Shown here: piece after piece, positions 6,531 to 15,493 of the stretch
Position numbering within the stretch: position 1 is the stretch's first letter
Layout: every line of letters begins with the position of its first letter
From: a virus
Direction: 5' to 3' (one strand)
Length of the DNA stretch: 29,369 nucleotides
IMG/VR virus record: IMGVR_UViG_3300028844_002621
Coordinates: 1 to 29,369 of that record
Notes under the pieces: model-generated
Database searches by the model: none
Seen by the model: only the letters and a program-made list of their open reading frames with translations
What the model was told of the DNA's origin: nothing
Translations under genes and position numbers: made by a program

Positions 6531-7997
6531 TTAATAATCTTGGTCGTGAGGTCCGATTGAAAATCTAAATGTTTGCTGATTTTTGCCGCCCCTTGAAATA
6601 AGATAGTTAAAGTTATGTTCTATCCTAGGTAGTAGTTCTTTTTGGGCTTCTAACCACCATTCATCACTCATATGAGTCAACCTTTCGATTTCATCAGCAA
6701 TCGCAATTGCTCTATCTTCATCATTTTCTATTAGATCATATGCTTCGTTAATCCAGGGAGAAAAGGTTTTGTATCCTGTTTCTCTTAATACTGCTAACGC
6801 ACCGGGCATACCGCACAAAATAAAAGGCATCTTTGCTAGAATAAATTTATATGTTTTTTCAGTAAATGTAATACAGTCTATAAAATTAGTATCAATATTG
6901 ATTGGAACTTCATAATCTTTATTAGCAAGGTTTTCGTATAGGTGTGGATGAGTTTTATTAGTTATATCTTGTAAGTATTTTGTTTCAGTTATAATAGCAA
7001 AATAACATTTGTTTACATGATCTATAGTATCTTCACCTAAAGATATCCATTGATCTTGGTCCATATGAAAAGATTGTAAATCAAAACTACTAGTACCTTC
7101 GTATTCTCTGCTTCCTAAACCTTTTAACCTTAAAGTTAAATCTTTATTATTAACTAATGCTTGAAAAACATCTGGTCCTGATTCAGGAAAATAGGCTTGA
7201 GTAATAGTATTTTCAGGATTAGCATATTGTTCAATAACACCGTCGAACTCGTCTTCTTTTACGTTTAATGACATTAATCCTTGATCATGTAAGTTTCGTC
7301 TAATTATTTGCCCTACAAAATAAACTCTGTTTATTTTAGGATGGTTGTTGTAAAACAAAAATTTATAGGGCTTAATTTTTGGTTTACTATTTAATTTCAT
7401 TAATGCTTTTCGTTCTTTAGAATCGCACCTGTTCCATTGACTATTAAGTGAATCCTCTAATCCATTAGAACATAGTTGAGTCAGACTCAACATGAATTTA
7501 TATTTTTTGTTGTGTTCTATCATATATCGATAGTTTATAGTGTGAGGAGCACATGCCCAAATCATTATAAAATGATTAGGAGTTATTATATCTGGTTTAC
7601 CAGGACCTACTAAGTATGAATGCTTGATGTATTCAAATACATCAGACCAAAGTTTTAAATCTAAAAAAGAATAACCTTCGGATGAAAGTTTTAAAACAAA
7701 TTTATCTTTATTCAGTTCTTGTGCTTTTCCCCATACATAGTCACCTATAATATATATTGCTTCGTTATACTCAGGATCACCGTCCCATGCTTTGCCCGGA
7801 CCTAATAAGTTTTCGGATGCAAAGTAGTAACTATAGATTTCAAAATAATCTTTATGTACATCGGCGCCCAATAATATTGAGGTATGCATACTCCCTTCAA
7901 AACTGCGTTTATTATCCAATTCTGAAGAAATACCTTCGATTATTTTATCTTTATAAGGGGCGAGTCTCGTCCATTCTCCCGGATTATATTTAGGCAT
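6531..7997 (-). CDS. Putative glycosyltransferase-like protein
   Basis: A 488-residue cytoplasmic protein. The C-terminal third contains AIITETKY, then FTEKTYKFILAKMPFILCG and a G-A-L-x-x-L-R-E-x-G-Y-K-T-F segment, followed by E-A-Y-D. This resembles the nucleotide-sugar-binding half of GT-B enzymes, in particular the TEK motif of fucosyltransferase-like families seen in marine phages. The N-terminal part is unfamiliar. The family assignment is inference. An upstream ATG at 8102 would overlap yggX by 101 bases; the ATG at 7997, four bases after the yggX stop and preceded by AAGG, is the likely start. Confidence 0.55.
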   Translation of the reverse strand: MPKYNPGEWTRLAPYKDKIIEGISSELDNKRSFEGSMHTSILLGADVHKDYFEIYSYYFASENLLGPGKAWDGDPEYNEAIYIIGDYVWGKAQELNKDKFVLKLSSEGYSFLDLKLWSDVFEYIKHSYLVGPGKPDIITPNHFIMIWACAPHTINYRYMIEHNKKYKFMLSLTQLCSNGLEDSLNSQWNRCDSKERKALMKLNSKPKIKPYKFLFYNNHPKINRVYFVGQIIRRNLHDQGLMSLNVKEDEFDGVIEQYANPENTITQAYFPESGPDVFQALVNNKDLTLRLKGLGSREYEGTSSFDLQSFHMDQDQWISLGEDTIDHVNKCYFAIITETKYLQDITNKTHPHLYENLANKDYEVPINIDTNFIDCITFTEKTYKFILAKMPFILCGMPGALAVLRETGYKTFSPWINEAYDLIENDEDRAIAIADEIERLTHMSDEWWLEAQKELLPRIEHNFNYLISRGGKNQQTFRFSIGPHDQDY

Positions 7998-8001
7998 AGC
8001 C

Positions 8002-8322
8002 TTATTTATCGGATAAAGGGGGTTGGTACGATTGCACAGCATTGTCGAGTGTTTTGTTTGGATCAACATAACCTTCGGCTTGTGCGACTTCTTTGTTTTC
8101 AAAAAATTTGTGCATTTCTTCTATGAGAAACGTTCTGTTTTCCTGCACAGACAAGTCTAATCTGCGTTCATTAATAAGAGTAGTTTGATGTAGTTTCCAT
8201 GCATCAAAGGCTTTTTGCGACACAGTTTCCATTAAGTCTTTACCGGCTTGTCCTGGTAAAGGCGGAAACGACATTGCTGGTAATTCTTCATTATACTTTT
8301 TACAAAAGACTACTGTTTCCAT
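8002..8322 (-). CDS. yggX: YggX-family Fe(II)-trafficking protein
   Basis: A 106-residue protein matching the YggX family along nearly all its length: VVFCKKYNEELP with the conserved Cys7, PPLPGQAGKDLMETVSQKAF, W-x-x-x-Q-T-x-L-I-N-E-R-R-L, and a terminal KEVAQAEGYVDP block. The E. coli protein has 91 residues; this one has a ~12-residue tail. YggX is a small cytoplasmic protein linked to iron handling and protection of Fe-S clusters from oxidation, known mainly from gamma- and betaproteobacteria. Here it is embedded among phage genes, with a TAATG overlap to the micro membrane protein upstream. Together with iscU in this window it suggests phage support of Fe-S cluster supply. Confidence 0.88.
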   Translation of the reverse strand: METVVFCKKYNEELPAMSFPPLPGQAGKDLMETVSQKAFDAWKLHQTTLINERRLDLSVQENRTFLIEEMHKFFENKEVAQAEGYVDPNKTLDNAVQSYQPPLSDK

Positions 8323-8426
8323 TAATCAATCATCCAAAACATCCAAACAATCATAGGATATAATCCCCATAGTAGATACTCTACTCTTTTAAATTGTTTC
8401 TGACCTTTTTCACTTATATCATACAT
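8322..8426 (-). CDS. Micro membrane protein, 34 residues
   Basis: A short frame with AGAGG about 9 bases before its ATG and a TAATG overlap with yggX. The first 16 residues are polar and basic (MYDISEKGQKQFKRVEY), followed by one membrane-spanning segment rich in Trp, Leu and Met (LLWGLYPMIVWMFWMI). It is predicted to be an inner-membrane single-span protein with a cytoplasmic basic N-terminus. Function unknown. Confidence 0.65.
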   Translation of the reverse strand: MYDISEKGQKQFKRVEYLLWGLYPMIVWMFWMID

Positions 8427-8427
8427 A

Positions 8428-8841
8428 TTAACTTACCTCTGATCTTCCGTCACCCAAATCTGTACTAGTAACAACTCTCATGTCTGCACCAGTAATTGGG
8501 TCTTTGTCTTTACGATTGTATGGATCTGCTTGATCTTGTTCATACACTTCTAATGCAATATTACGACACACTTGTTGAAACCATCTGTCAACTATTTCTT
8601 CATCAGTGTCATCTTCTTTTTCTTTATAACCTGCTTTGATAAGATTTAATACAAACTTATCGTTCCAGTCCATTTCAAACGCACCGTTGTTGATATCCTC
8701 AGGATTAATATCTACATTTAAAATAGATACCCAAGGTTCACCGGCTCTAGTTGCTTTATCTTTTTCACTGAGTTTGGGTGCCGATTTCTTTTTTGGTTCG
8801 GGTTTTTTCTGACCGAACATGCTTTTGATTTTATCTAACAT
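8428..8841 (-). CDS. Hypothetical phage protein, 137 residues
   Basis: Function unknown. A basic, Lys/Pro-rich N-terminus (KKPEPKKKSAPKLSEKDK) is followed by an acidic helical domain with WVSILNVDINPEDI and DEEIVDRWFQQVCRNIALEVYEQ. I recall similar proteins in T4-like marine phages, always unnamed. It follows the UV endonuclease gene directly (stop and start adjacent) and precedes the micro membrane protein with a 1-base gap. Confidence 0.75.
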   Translation of the reverse strand: MLDKIKSMFGQKKPEPKKKSAPKLSEKDKATRAGEPWVSILNVDINPEDINNGAFEMDWNDKFVLNLIKAGYKEKEDDTDEEIVDRWFQQVCRNIALEVYEQDQADPYNRKDKDPITGADMRVVTSTDLGDGRSEVS

Positions 8842-9864
8842 TTAGTTCCTCTCTAAGTACTTATCATGCAATTGGAAGGACGCAAGATTTTTTGCTTTAG
8901 ACTCACACATCATGTCTGCCCATGATAGATGATCCAGTGCCCAGTCATTGACTGCATTGTTCCAGTAGTATTCAGAGTGAGCCCTAAGTTTTTGTTTCTT
9001 ATGATTCGATTCTAGCAAAGTATTTAAGTCAGGCTTTTGATCGATATTATGACCTACAAGATAGTCCTCACGTGATACTGAGTAATGAATAACAGGACGA
9101 ACACCACGCCATGAATCAATTATACGTTTACATCGATCATCGGTTGATAGAATATATTCTCCGTCTTTGACCCAGTGATGGTGTATGTCCAAAACGAGTG
9201 CAAGATGATCGGCGAGTTCGAGGCTTGCGTCAAGGCCCCATGACATTTCATCATTTTCGATTGTGATCGTGTTGCGTGCCTCGGGTGAGAGTCTGGGTAA
9301 GACATCGATGATACCTTGGGGACCTTTACGTCCTGAGATGTGTACGTTGATTTTGAAGTCCTGAAAGGACTTGCCGTAGCCCATTGCTCTTGCCATATCC
9401 ACATGATACTCAAATTCCTCAATACTGTTATTTACTATACCTTCACTTGCTGATGCAAGAACTGTAAATTGACCTGGATGAAACGATAGTCTGACGTTGT
9501 TAGCACGTGCAACCTCACCGATAGGCGCACATAGTTGCTCCATACGATTGATAACGTCAGCACGTTTGTAGAAATATGAGAATTCAGGATGAGTATAACC
9601 AGTCATCATATCACTAGTTAGACGTACCATACGCAGTGATAAGGGCAACGTAGCAACTTTAGATACAAGATTGTATGTATTAGTCAAGTTACGTTCCATG
9701 ACTTCCCACATCTTGTCTTCTGCTTTGTCAGGGTTATTACGCAACCACGTTAGTGTAGTGCCACCTGTATTGAGTCCCTCAGTAGAAACTAGTTGATCTT
9801 TGTCATTGATCTCAGACCATTTGCAGGCGAAACCGATGCGTTTAATATTATTATCTGTAAACAT
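8842..9864 (-). CDS. uvdE: UV damage endonuclease (UVDE/UvsE family)
   Basis: A 340-residue TIM-barrel endonuclease that nicks DNA 5' of UV photoproducts. Family landmarks are present: LSFHPGQFTVLAS (His129), INVHISGRKG (His175), IENDE (Glu203), LVLDIHHHW (Asp226, His228-230) and HYSVSRED; these carry the metal ligands. Length is typical of bacterial UVDE (about 300-340). It gives the phage a repair route independent of host photolyase or UvrABC, useful in sunlit water. It is the first minus-strand gene of its unit, divergent from the GP88-like gene with only 38 bases between them. Confidence 0.92.
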   Translation of the reverse strand: MFTDNNIKRIGFACKWSEINDKDQLVSTEGLNTGGTTLTWLRNNPDKAEDKMWEVMERNLTNTYNLVSKVATLPLSLRMVRLTSDMMTGYTHPEFSYFYKRADVINRMEQLCAPIGEVARANNVRLSFHPGQFTVLASASEGIVNNSIEEFEYHVDMARAMGYGKSFQDFKINVHISGRKGPQGIIDVLPRLSPEARNTITIENDEMSWGLDASLELADHLALVLDIHHHWVKDGEYILSTDDRCKRIIDSWRGVRPVIHYSVSREDYLVGHNIDQKPDLNTLLESNHKKQKLRAHSEYYWNNAVNDWALDHLSWADMMCESKAKNLASFQLHDKYLERN

Positions 9865-9865
9865 T

Positions 9866-9873
9866 GATAAATA
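9866..9873 (+). promoter_or_regulatory. Late-like motif GATAAATA in the divergent intergenic region
   Basis: The 38-base gap between the divergent genes (9865-9902) contains GATAAATA on the plus strand, 29 bases before the GP88-like ATG. It differs by one base from the T4 late consensus TATAAATA. I see no good -35 box for either direction in this gap. Confidence 0.4.
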
Positions 9874-9902
9874 CTCTTATAAAGTGATGGAAAAATAAAC
9901 CT

Positions 9903-11810
9903 ATGAGTGATATACGAAACATACTAGATATGATACAGGAAAATGAGAAGGATGTCAAGCCTCATTTACCCGAATCTAATCCTGGCGAAACTTCAGATTT
10001 CGTTAAAAACAATGCCCGATTCGCCGCACATGCTGAAGAAACATTAGGTAGCATGGTTGATAAATTTGAGGTAGAAACTTTGCCCGAATTTTTGCGTGAT
10101 GAAGGTGTTGAAGTTCCAAATAATGAAGTAGACGAAAACATCTCTGACAACAAATTACCAACTATCGATAAAGAAATGGATTCATACTTTGGATCTAAGC
10201 CCGGTGAACTAGAAGAAGACGAATTAAACGAATACAGATGGCAACCAAGTTCAGACGGTGGCACTAGAAAAGAAGTTGCTAAAGTATATCAATGTAATGA
10301 TTGCGACGGCGACGGTACAGTAGTAGACGAAACTGAAGATGATGCAGAAGTTGTAACATGTAGGCAATGTTTAGGAACAGGCCATGTTGATGCTGAAGGC
10401 AATCCAGTAAGAATTGGATTTGGTCCTAGAGAAGATGAAGTTGTTACAGGACATGAAGAAGAATTAGAAACCGATGATGCTATGTTTGAAGAATTAGGTA
10501 AAGACGGTAAAGCACCGGCAGTTCCATATAGCAAATCTACTGAAAAAGATTTAGCAGATAGAATGCTTAAGGCAACTCCCCCAAGAAAAGATAAAAGAGA
10601 TCATAATAAATCAGACGAAGGTGAATGGGCTAGAGAACTTAGACACATCAAACAGTTAGGTGGACAGACTGGAAAACATGTTGCAGATGCAGGTGAAGAA
10701 GTCGATGAAGCCATCGATGTACCTAAAAGAGTTATTAAAAATAAAGAATTAAATGATTATTTAGATAGAATCTTGTCTAAAGATAAAGGAAAAACAGACA
10801 AATATAAACTACCATATGTTCACAGATCAAATGTTAAAAACTACATTCCAATTGTAGATCCAGAAGGAAAGAAGTTTGATTTAGATAAGTTAGCCGCAGA
10901 CATTACTCAAAGACCTAAACAATTACTTAAACAAAACGAAAAGATGCAACATAGTGACGGCACAACTAGTATCTTCTATAACATAGGTCTTCCTGCTTTA
11001 ACAGGATTAGGCTATGATGAAGAAAAGAAAGAGTTTGTAGTAATTAATACATGTCCGGGTGCAGGAGAATGTAAGACATTCTGTTATGCGTTAAAAGGAG
11101 GGTATGTACAATGGGCTCCAGTATCACTTAGTCAAACAAGAATTTTAAACTTTTTATACAATGATCCAAGTGGTTTCTTTGATCAATTGAATGCAGAAAT
11201 TGATGAACAAAAACGCAAAGGTGATGCTAAACAAGAAAAACATAAAGTTACTGTACGTTGGCATGATGCAGGAGATTTCTTCTCTGATGAATACTTGGAC
11301 TTAGCATACAAACTAGCCGCAACTCATCCTACTGTAGACTTCTATGCATATACTAAAATGGCAGATGTCTCTGGTTCTACTCAAAATAGACCACCCAACT
11401 TTATGATTAACTTTTCAATGGGTGCTAGAAAAGCAGAAGAAAAACGTGTAGACTTTGGTATTACTAAACATTCAACTGTTGTTCCAAAAGATGTCTTTGA
11501 TGATCTTCTTAAAAAAGACGGAAACAAATTAGTTAAAGGTCCTGATGGTGGATGGCAATGGAATAGTCCAAAAGACTATCAAACATTCAAAGAACGTATG
11601 GCAGCCAAATACTCTATTGACCCTAAATCAATTATCACTTATGATGAAATGATGAAGACACCATATGGCGGTGGAGGAATCGACGGTGGTGTTGCTGATG
11701 GAGATAGATCATTTAAGAGAGGGATATACAACGTCATAGTCAAACCAGGTGATGGTGATGACTCAGCCAATCGTGCAGACGTTTTAGGCACTTATTTGTT
11801 GATGCATTAA
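9903..11810 (+). CDS. GP88-family phage protein with N-terminal acidic region and zinc-binding cysteines
   Basis: A 635-residue protein in three parts. Residues 1-120 are acidic and probably disordered. Residues 131-160 hold two CxxC-x-G-x-G knuckles (Cys131, Cys134, Cys153, Cys156), like half of a DnaJ zinc domain. Residues ~300-635 match the phage GP88 family: CPGAGECKTFCYALKGG, then S-Q-T-R-I-L-N-F, then VRWHDAGDFFSDEYL and DFYAYTKM. The Cys triad (384, 390, 394) with HDAGDF could bind metal. GP88 has no firm function. The acidic and zinc-finger extension is unusual for the family as I know it. It is one of only two plus-strand genes and is followed by the lipase with a 1-base gap. Confidence 0.75.
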   Translation: MSDIRNILDMIQENEKDVKPHLPESNPGETSDFVKNNARFAAHAEETLGSMVDKFEVETLPEFLRDEGVEVPNNEVDENISDNKLPTIDKEMDSYFGSKPGELEEDELNEYRWQPSSDGGTRKEVAKVYQCNDCDGDGTVVDETEDDAEVVTCRQCLGTGHVDAEGNPVRIGFGPREDEVVTGHEEELETDDAMFEELGKDGKAPAVPYSKSTEKDLADRMLKATPPRKDKRDHNKSDEGEWARELRHIKQLGGQTGKHVADAGEEVDEAIDVPKRVIKNKELNDYLDRILSKDKGKTDKYKLPYVHRSNVKNYIPIVDPEGKKFDLDKLAADITQRPKQLLKQNEKMQHSDGTTSIFYNIGLPALTGLGYDEEKKEFVVINTCPGAGECKTFCYALKGGYVQWAPVSLSQTRILNFLYNDPSGFFDQLNAEIDEQKRKGDAKQEKHKVTVRWHDAGDFFSDEYLDLAYKLAATHPTVDFYAYTKMADVSGSTQNRPPNFMINFSMGARKAEEKRVDFGITKHSTVVPKDVFDDLLKKDGNKLVKGPDGGWQWNSPKDYQTFKERMAAKYSIDPKSIITYDEMMKTPYGGGGIDGGVADGDRSFKRGIYNVIVKPGDGDDSANRADVLGTYLLMH

Positions 11811-11811
11811 A

Positions 11812-12858
11812 ATGGGTGTTATCCATTATACGCCAGGTCAGCAACAACCCATAGTCCTGAGAGAAGATTACATTAGACAGCAACAACAATGCTCATTACT
11901 TACTGATGTCTGTAGTCAAATGGCTAGACGGTGGAGATTAGCAGGTGAGCCCTACAATAAAACTTATAGTACATTAACTGACCCTAAAAGCCAAGACCCA
12001 TATGGTGGAACCTTTTCATGGACCGCAGAAAATTTATGTGAGGCTGACGAGTGGACAACTAATCCAGTTAAGTTTAAAAACTACAGTTTTCCTGAAGGAG
12101 GGGCAGAAACATTAATATGGACTGCTTATAGGTATGGTCCTGGATTTAAAAACATTCATATAGAGCCTGCCGCTTTTATAGCATATGAAAAGGGGAATCC
12201 AGAAACTGCATATCTTGCATTTAGAGGATCACAAACACCTGCTAACTTCGGTATCGATGCTCAATATGAGCAAGTACCTAATCCAATGGATGTACTAGGC
12301 GGTACTGTAATGAAAGGCTTTGAAAAATACTTTGCAGGGTGCGGAATCAAAGAAGACGGCAGTAGACCTGCACATCATTTCGAGGTACCTAAACCACCAG
12401 GTAAAACACTGTGGCAATCATTATATGATATTTCATATAAAAATGGTGGCAATGTCAAACGTTTAATAGTAACAGGACACAGTTTAGGATCTACTACAGC
12501 ACAACTGTCAGGTGCATTAGCATGTCACAATGGTTGGTTTGAAAGAGTTATTGTATCTTGTAGTGCTAGTCCAAGAGTAGGTACTGCTGGATTTAAAGAA
12601 TGGTATGATAAGTTACATGATCAAGGTAACCCGCATAGAATGTTAAATGACAGGACTTATAGATTAACTAATAAACAAGATACTGTTCCTACACTGCCTG
12701 GACCACCATATGTTGATTTAGGTAATGAACCTTGGTTTGATGAGGGTAATGGTAATGAACATAATCCTTGTTGTACATATTCACATGCAATTAATCATCC
12801 GGACGATGTACATAACAGAAATATAGCAAGTTGTGAGTTCCCTACTCCCCCACTTTAA
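11812..12858 (+). CDS. Class 3 (fungal-type) lipase / alpha-beta hydrolase
   Basis: A 348-residue alpha/beta hydrolase with the class 3 lipase pattern: YLAFRGSQTP near residues 134-143 (oxyanion element), LIVTGHSLGSTTAQL with nucleophile Ser224, VSCSASPRVG, TNKQDTVPTLPG with the probable catalytic Asp, and SHAINHP supplying the His. No signal peptide is visible, so it acts in the cytoplasm or in the virion. It could cleave host lipids during lysis or be carried in the particle. It has no clear ribosome-binding site of its own and follows the GP88-like gene by one base. Its stop overlaps that of the convergent epimerase gene. Confidence 0.85.
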   Translation: MGVIHYTPGQQQPIVLREDYIRQQQQCSLLTDVCSQMARRWRLAGEPYNKTYSTLTDPKSQDPYGGTFSWTAENLCEADEWTTNPVKFKNYSFPEGGAETLIWTAYRYGPGFKNIHIEPAAFIAYEKGNPETAYLAFRGSQTPANFGIDAQYEQVPNPMDVLGGTVMKGFEKYFAGCGIKEDGSRPAHHFEVPKPPGKTLWQSLYDISYKNGGNVKRLIVTGHSLGSTTAQLSGALACHNGWFERVIVSCSASPRVGTAGFKEWYDKLHDQGNPHRMLNDRTYRLTNKQDTVPTLPGPPYVDLGNEPWFDEGNGNEHNPCCTYSHAINHPDDVHNRNIASCEFPTPPL

Positions 12859-13685
12859 ATCTTAAGTAGTTCTTCTAAAGTATATTGACTTGTCATATAT
12901 TTTGATTTGTCTTTAAGTACAGTTTCTGCAAGATCACCTGATCTACGTCCTGCATATTTAACATTAAAGTCTACGTTATTAACTTCTTTAAATTTGTTAA
13001 CCATGGTCTGAACACTATGACCCGTACCATGCCCTAAACATTCTATTTCGTTTGCTGGTTGTTCGATTGCTAGTTTGATACCATCGCATACTTGATTGAC
13101 ATGTACATAATCACGTACACATGTACCGTCAGGTGTGTTATAGTCATTGCCAAAGATTGTAAACTCACCTTTCTGTGGTGCTTGTAATAGATTAGCAATC
13201 AATCCATCTGGATTAGTTGGACCATATCCGTTTGTACCTGTGACATTATAGAATCTAAAAATAGTAAAATCTTGTATATTATGAGACATACAATATTCTA
13301 TAACAACGTCTTCTGCCGCTTTCTTAGATGTACCATATGGATCATTGCAGTACTCAGCAACGCCTGTAGATGCGAATATAAAGTTCTTAGTTTTTATTTT
13401 AGCCAATACATTCATTGTACCGTTAAGATTAGTAATATAGTATTGAATGGGCATTTGTCTACTTTCATTCACTCTAACTCTAGCCGCTAGATGTATGACT
13501 GCATCAAATTCTTCTGGAAACTCTCCAAACGGATGATTGATGTCATGTTGTATAAATTGACCTTCTTTAATCGAAGCCCGAGGTGGAAATAAATCTAGTC
13601 CCCATACATCGTAATCATCTTTTAAATGATTAACTAAATGCGAACCTATGTAACCTGAACACCCTGTTATTAATACTTTTTTCAT
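12855..13685 (-). CDS. NAD-dependent sugar epimerase/dehydratase (GalE-like)
   Basis: A 276-residue short-chain dehydrogenase of the extended type. The Rossmann motif GCSGYIG (residues 8-14) binds NAD. The catalytic set is Ser106/Thr107 and YGTSK with Tyr117 and Lys121. Downstream RFYNVTG, VRDYVHV and GTGHSVQT are typical of UDP-glucose 4-epimerases, which interconvert UDP-glucose and UDP-galactose. It is about 60 residues shorter than E. coli GalE, mainly through a reduced substrate domain, so the exact sugar is uncertain. The start overlaps the upstream membrane-protein gene by ATGA, and a glycosyltransferase follows upstream, which fits a glycan-building role. Confidence 0.85.
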   Translation of the reverse strand: MKKVLITGCSGYIGSHLVNHLKDDYDVWGLDLFPPRASIKEGQFIQHDINHPFGEFPEEFDAVIHLAARVRVNESRQMPIQYYITNLNGTMNVLAKIKTKNFIFASTGVAEYCNDPYGTSKKAAEDVVIEYCMSHNIQDFTIFRFYNVTGTNGYGPTNPDGLIANLLQAPQKGEFTIFGNDYNTPDGTCVRDYVHVNQVCDGIKLAIEQPANEIECLGHGTGHSVQTMVNKFKEVNNVDFNVKYAGRRSGDLAETVLKDKSKYMTSQYTLEELLKI

Positions 13686-13909
13686 AATTTTATTGCCAAT
13701 ATAGTTAGTATTGCTATTAACAATACGTTAGTCATAAAGATGCCTATGGCTAGTATTGTATGATACCATATCCATCTAGTTTTGTATGCGTTCTCAATCG
13801 TTACTTCATCAGGATCTACATCATCCTTCATCATGTCAATAACGACTGTTTCTTTCTTAATCTCAATTGGTTCTGGCTTCTTCCAGAATTTAGTTAACCA
13901 TTCTCCCAT
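13682..13909 (-). CDS. Small single-span membrane protein, 75 residues
   Basis: The N-terminal ~50 residues are charged and soluble (KKPEPIEIKKETVVIDMM); the last 25 form one strong membrane segment (TILAIGIFMTNVLLIAILTI). A C-terminal anchor with a cytoplasmic N-terminal domain is predicted. It sits between glycosyltransferase and epimerase with TAATG and ATGA overlaps, so it could tether them at the membrane, but that is only context. Confidence 0.75.
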   Translation of the reverse strand: MGEWLTKFWKKPEPIEIKKETVVIDMMKDDVDPDEVTIENAYKTRWIWYHTILAIGIFMTNVLLIAILTILAIKL

Positions 13910-15261
13910 TATAACCCTTCAAATAGTTGTGCCGATTGTGTAGATGATACAGTTTCGGGAGGTTGAAAATAAGGATCCGTTGTCAACCATGTATCTGTAT
14001 CGGTATAACAAACAATAAACTTATGTTTGTTTGTTAATACACTCCTTACATCATCAATGCACATTGTACCTCTGTTCAGACTACTAATATAGTCTGCGTG
14101 ACTTGTTGTGGCATGATTTAATATACCTGCAGTAGAATTATTTGACTTTTTACTTATAAAATTATTGAAACATGCAATCCATTTCTTAGCAATTAGTTGT
14201 TCTTGTGCATTGTAGTGTTCTAATGCACCTAACTTATAATAAGACTCTGCTGTAGGATATTCATTATAAAGTGCGGAGATGATCTCTGCTACACTACTTT
14301 TGTCTCCTACATAATAATACTTATCATCAAAGTTTTTTAACCATCGCATTCCTTCAAATGCAACAGTTGGTAATTGAATATGCTGTTCTAAAAATGCAAT
14401 ACCATAACTTTCAACAGTGCTTGGATTAAATGCGACTCTTGCACTAGTGATAAAGTTAACCTTTTCTTGTCCTATAATACCTGACTTAATCTCGTAATCT
14501 ACGCCCATATCTTTTAATCGTGCTTCAAATTTCTTAGCACCATTTGCGTTAGTCATAACTTTAGCAGGTAGTTTAGTCTGCTCAATAACTTTTAAAAAGT
14601 CTTCAGGACCTTTTCCTTCTTCCCATCTACCTATATAAAGTACACCTGTTCTTTCTTTGTTATGTTCTTCTAACAAACCAGGTTCGGGTAATGGAATAGG
14701 TAAATGTACTCCTTTAAGTGTGCCTAGTATCTGTGCATTAAATTCACTTTGCGTACCGATAGTTGTATTCGGCATTTGCATTTGTAATCTCATTGATTGA
14801 TTCACGTTGTCTAAGAAAGGATTTTTTGTATTCTCAAATAACTGACTTTCTAAATGTGTGTAGTTGATAATTTGAATACAATCTTCTAATCCAATCTCAG
14901 ACATCAAACGTGAAGTCTCATATGTATTACATACGATAGAATCATATAAGTTAGATTCTAAGGCTTTGATCACTGAGTTTCTAAAGTTAATCATGCGTTC
15001 TAAACAGTAACTATCACCATACATAAAGATACCTTGATGTTTAGAATAAGACAAAGGATTGTCTGTGTAGATAAATCTAGCACCGTCGTTCTGCAAAGTC
15101 TTAGTAAACTCTGTATGTTTGTCAAACTTGTCTGTAATGATATCAACTTTGATATTATTATCCTTCATTTGCTTTACGAAACTTAAAGCAAACTGTCCTA
15201 TGCCCCCATGGGGAATAAGATGTTGATATGACATTAAGAATGCTATGCGTTTATTGTACAT
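13909..15261 (-). CDS. Glycosyltransferase, GT4-like (GT-B fold)
   Basis: A 450-residue GT-B type enzyme. The N-terminal domain opens with RIAFLMSYQHLIPHGGIGQF, a typical acceptor-side Gly-rich loop. The C-terminal domain has GVLYIGRWEEGKGPEDF and FNPSTVESYGIAFLEQ, the retaining-enzyme E-x7-E signature that binds the nucleotide-sugar. The final ~80 residues are an extension of unknown role. An upstream ATG at 15312 lies well inside the preceding gene; the ATG at 15261, with GGGAGAG four bases upstream, is preferred. Acceptor unknown; likely a glycan or modified DNA base, as with other phage glycosyltransferases. Confidence 0.75.
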   Translation of the reverse strand: MYNKRIAFLMSYQHLIPHGGIGQFALSFVKQMKDNNIKVDIITDKFDKHTEFTKTLQNDGARFIYTDNPLSYSKHQGIFMYGDSYCLERMINFRNSVIKALESNLYDSIVCNTYETSRLMSEIGLEDCIQIINYTHLESQLFENTKNPFLDNVNQSMRLQMQMPNTTIGTQSEFNAQILGTLKGVHLPIPLPEPGLLEEHNKERTGVLYIGRWEEGKGPEDFLKVIEQTKLPAKVMTNANGAKKFEARLKDMGVDYEIKSGIIGQEKVNFITSARVAFNPSTVESYGIAFLEQHIQLPTVAFEGMRWLKNFDDKYYYVGDKSSVAEIISALYNEYPTAESYYKLGALEHYNAQEQLIAKKWIACFNNFISKKSNNSTAGILNHATTSHADYISSLNRGTMCIDDVRSVLTNKHKFIVCYTDTDTWLTTDPYFQPPETVSSTQSAQLFEGL

Positions 15262-15445
15262 GTCTCTCCCATACCCAAGCACCGGCACCAAGATATCTAA
15301 CCTTTTTACCACCCGCTTTTTCTGTGTATTCGTCTTGTACGTCTACACCTTCTCTAAAGAATTCTCGGTCTTGTTTACCGGGATTATCTGCTAACCAAAG
15401 TTTCTTAGCATCTATCATTAAGTAATATCCGTCATTAGTATTCAT
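15251..15445 (-). CDS. Hypothetical protein, 64 residues, probable leaderless message
   Basis: Not recognised. Charged and soluble, with KLWLADNPGKQDREFF and a C-terminal YLGAGAWVWERH. The ATG at 15445 lies only six bases after the -10 box of a perfect consensus promoter, so the message would begin at or within one base of the start codon. A second in-frame ATG at 15418 is an alternative with GGA upstream. Its end overlaps the glycosyltransferase start by 11 bases. Confidence 0.65.
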   Translation of the reverse strand: MNTNDGYYLMIDAKKLWLADNPGKQDREFFREGVDVQDEYTEKAGGKKVRYLGAGAWVWERHVQ

Positions 15446-15451
15446 TTAACT

Positions 15452-15480
15452 ATTATACTTCCTCTCATCTTTAATGTCAA
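15452..15480 (-). promoter_or_regulatory. Perfect consensus promoter TTGACA-N17-TATAAT
   Basis: TTGACA (15475-15480) and TATAAT (15452-15457) on the minus strand with a 17-base spacer, a full match to the sigma70 consensus. The predicted start falls on the ATG of the gene ending at 15445. Confidence 0.85.
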
Positions 15481-15493
15481 CAGTAATGTACCC

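Noticed and set aside
7997-8102. Upstream start of the putative glycosyltransferase at 8102
   Set aside because: It would overlap yggX by 101 bases. The ATG at 7997, just after the yggX stop, has AAGG upstream and fits the spacing used elsewhere.
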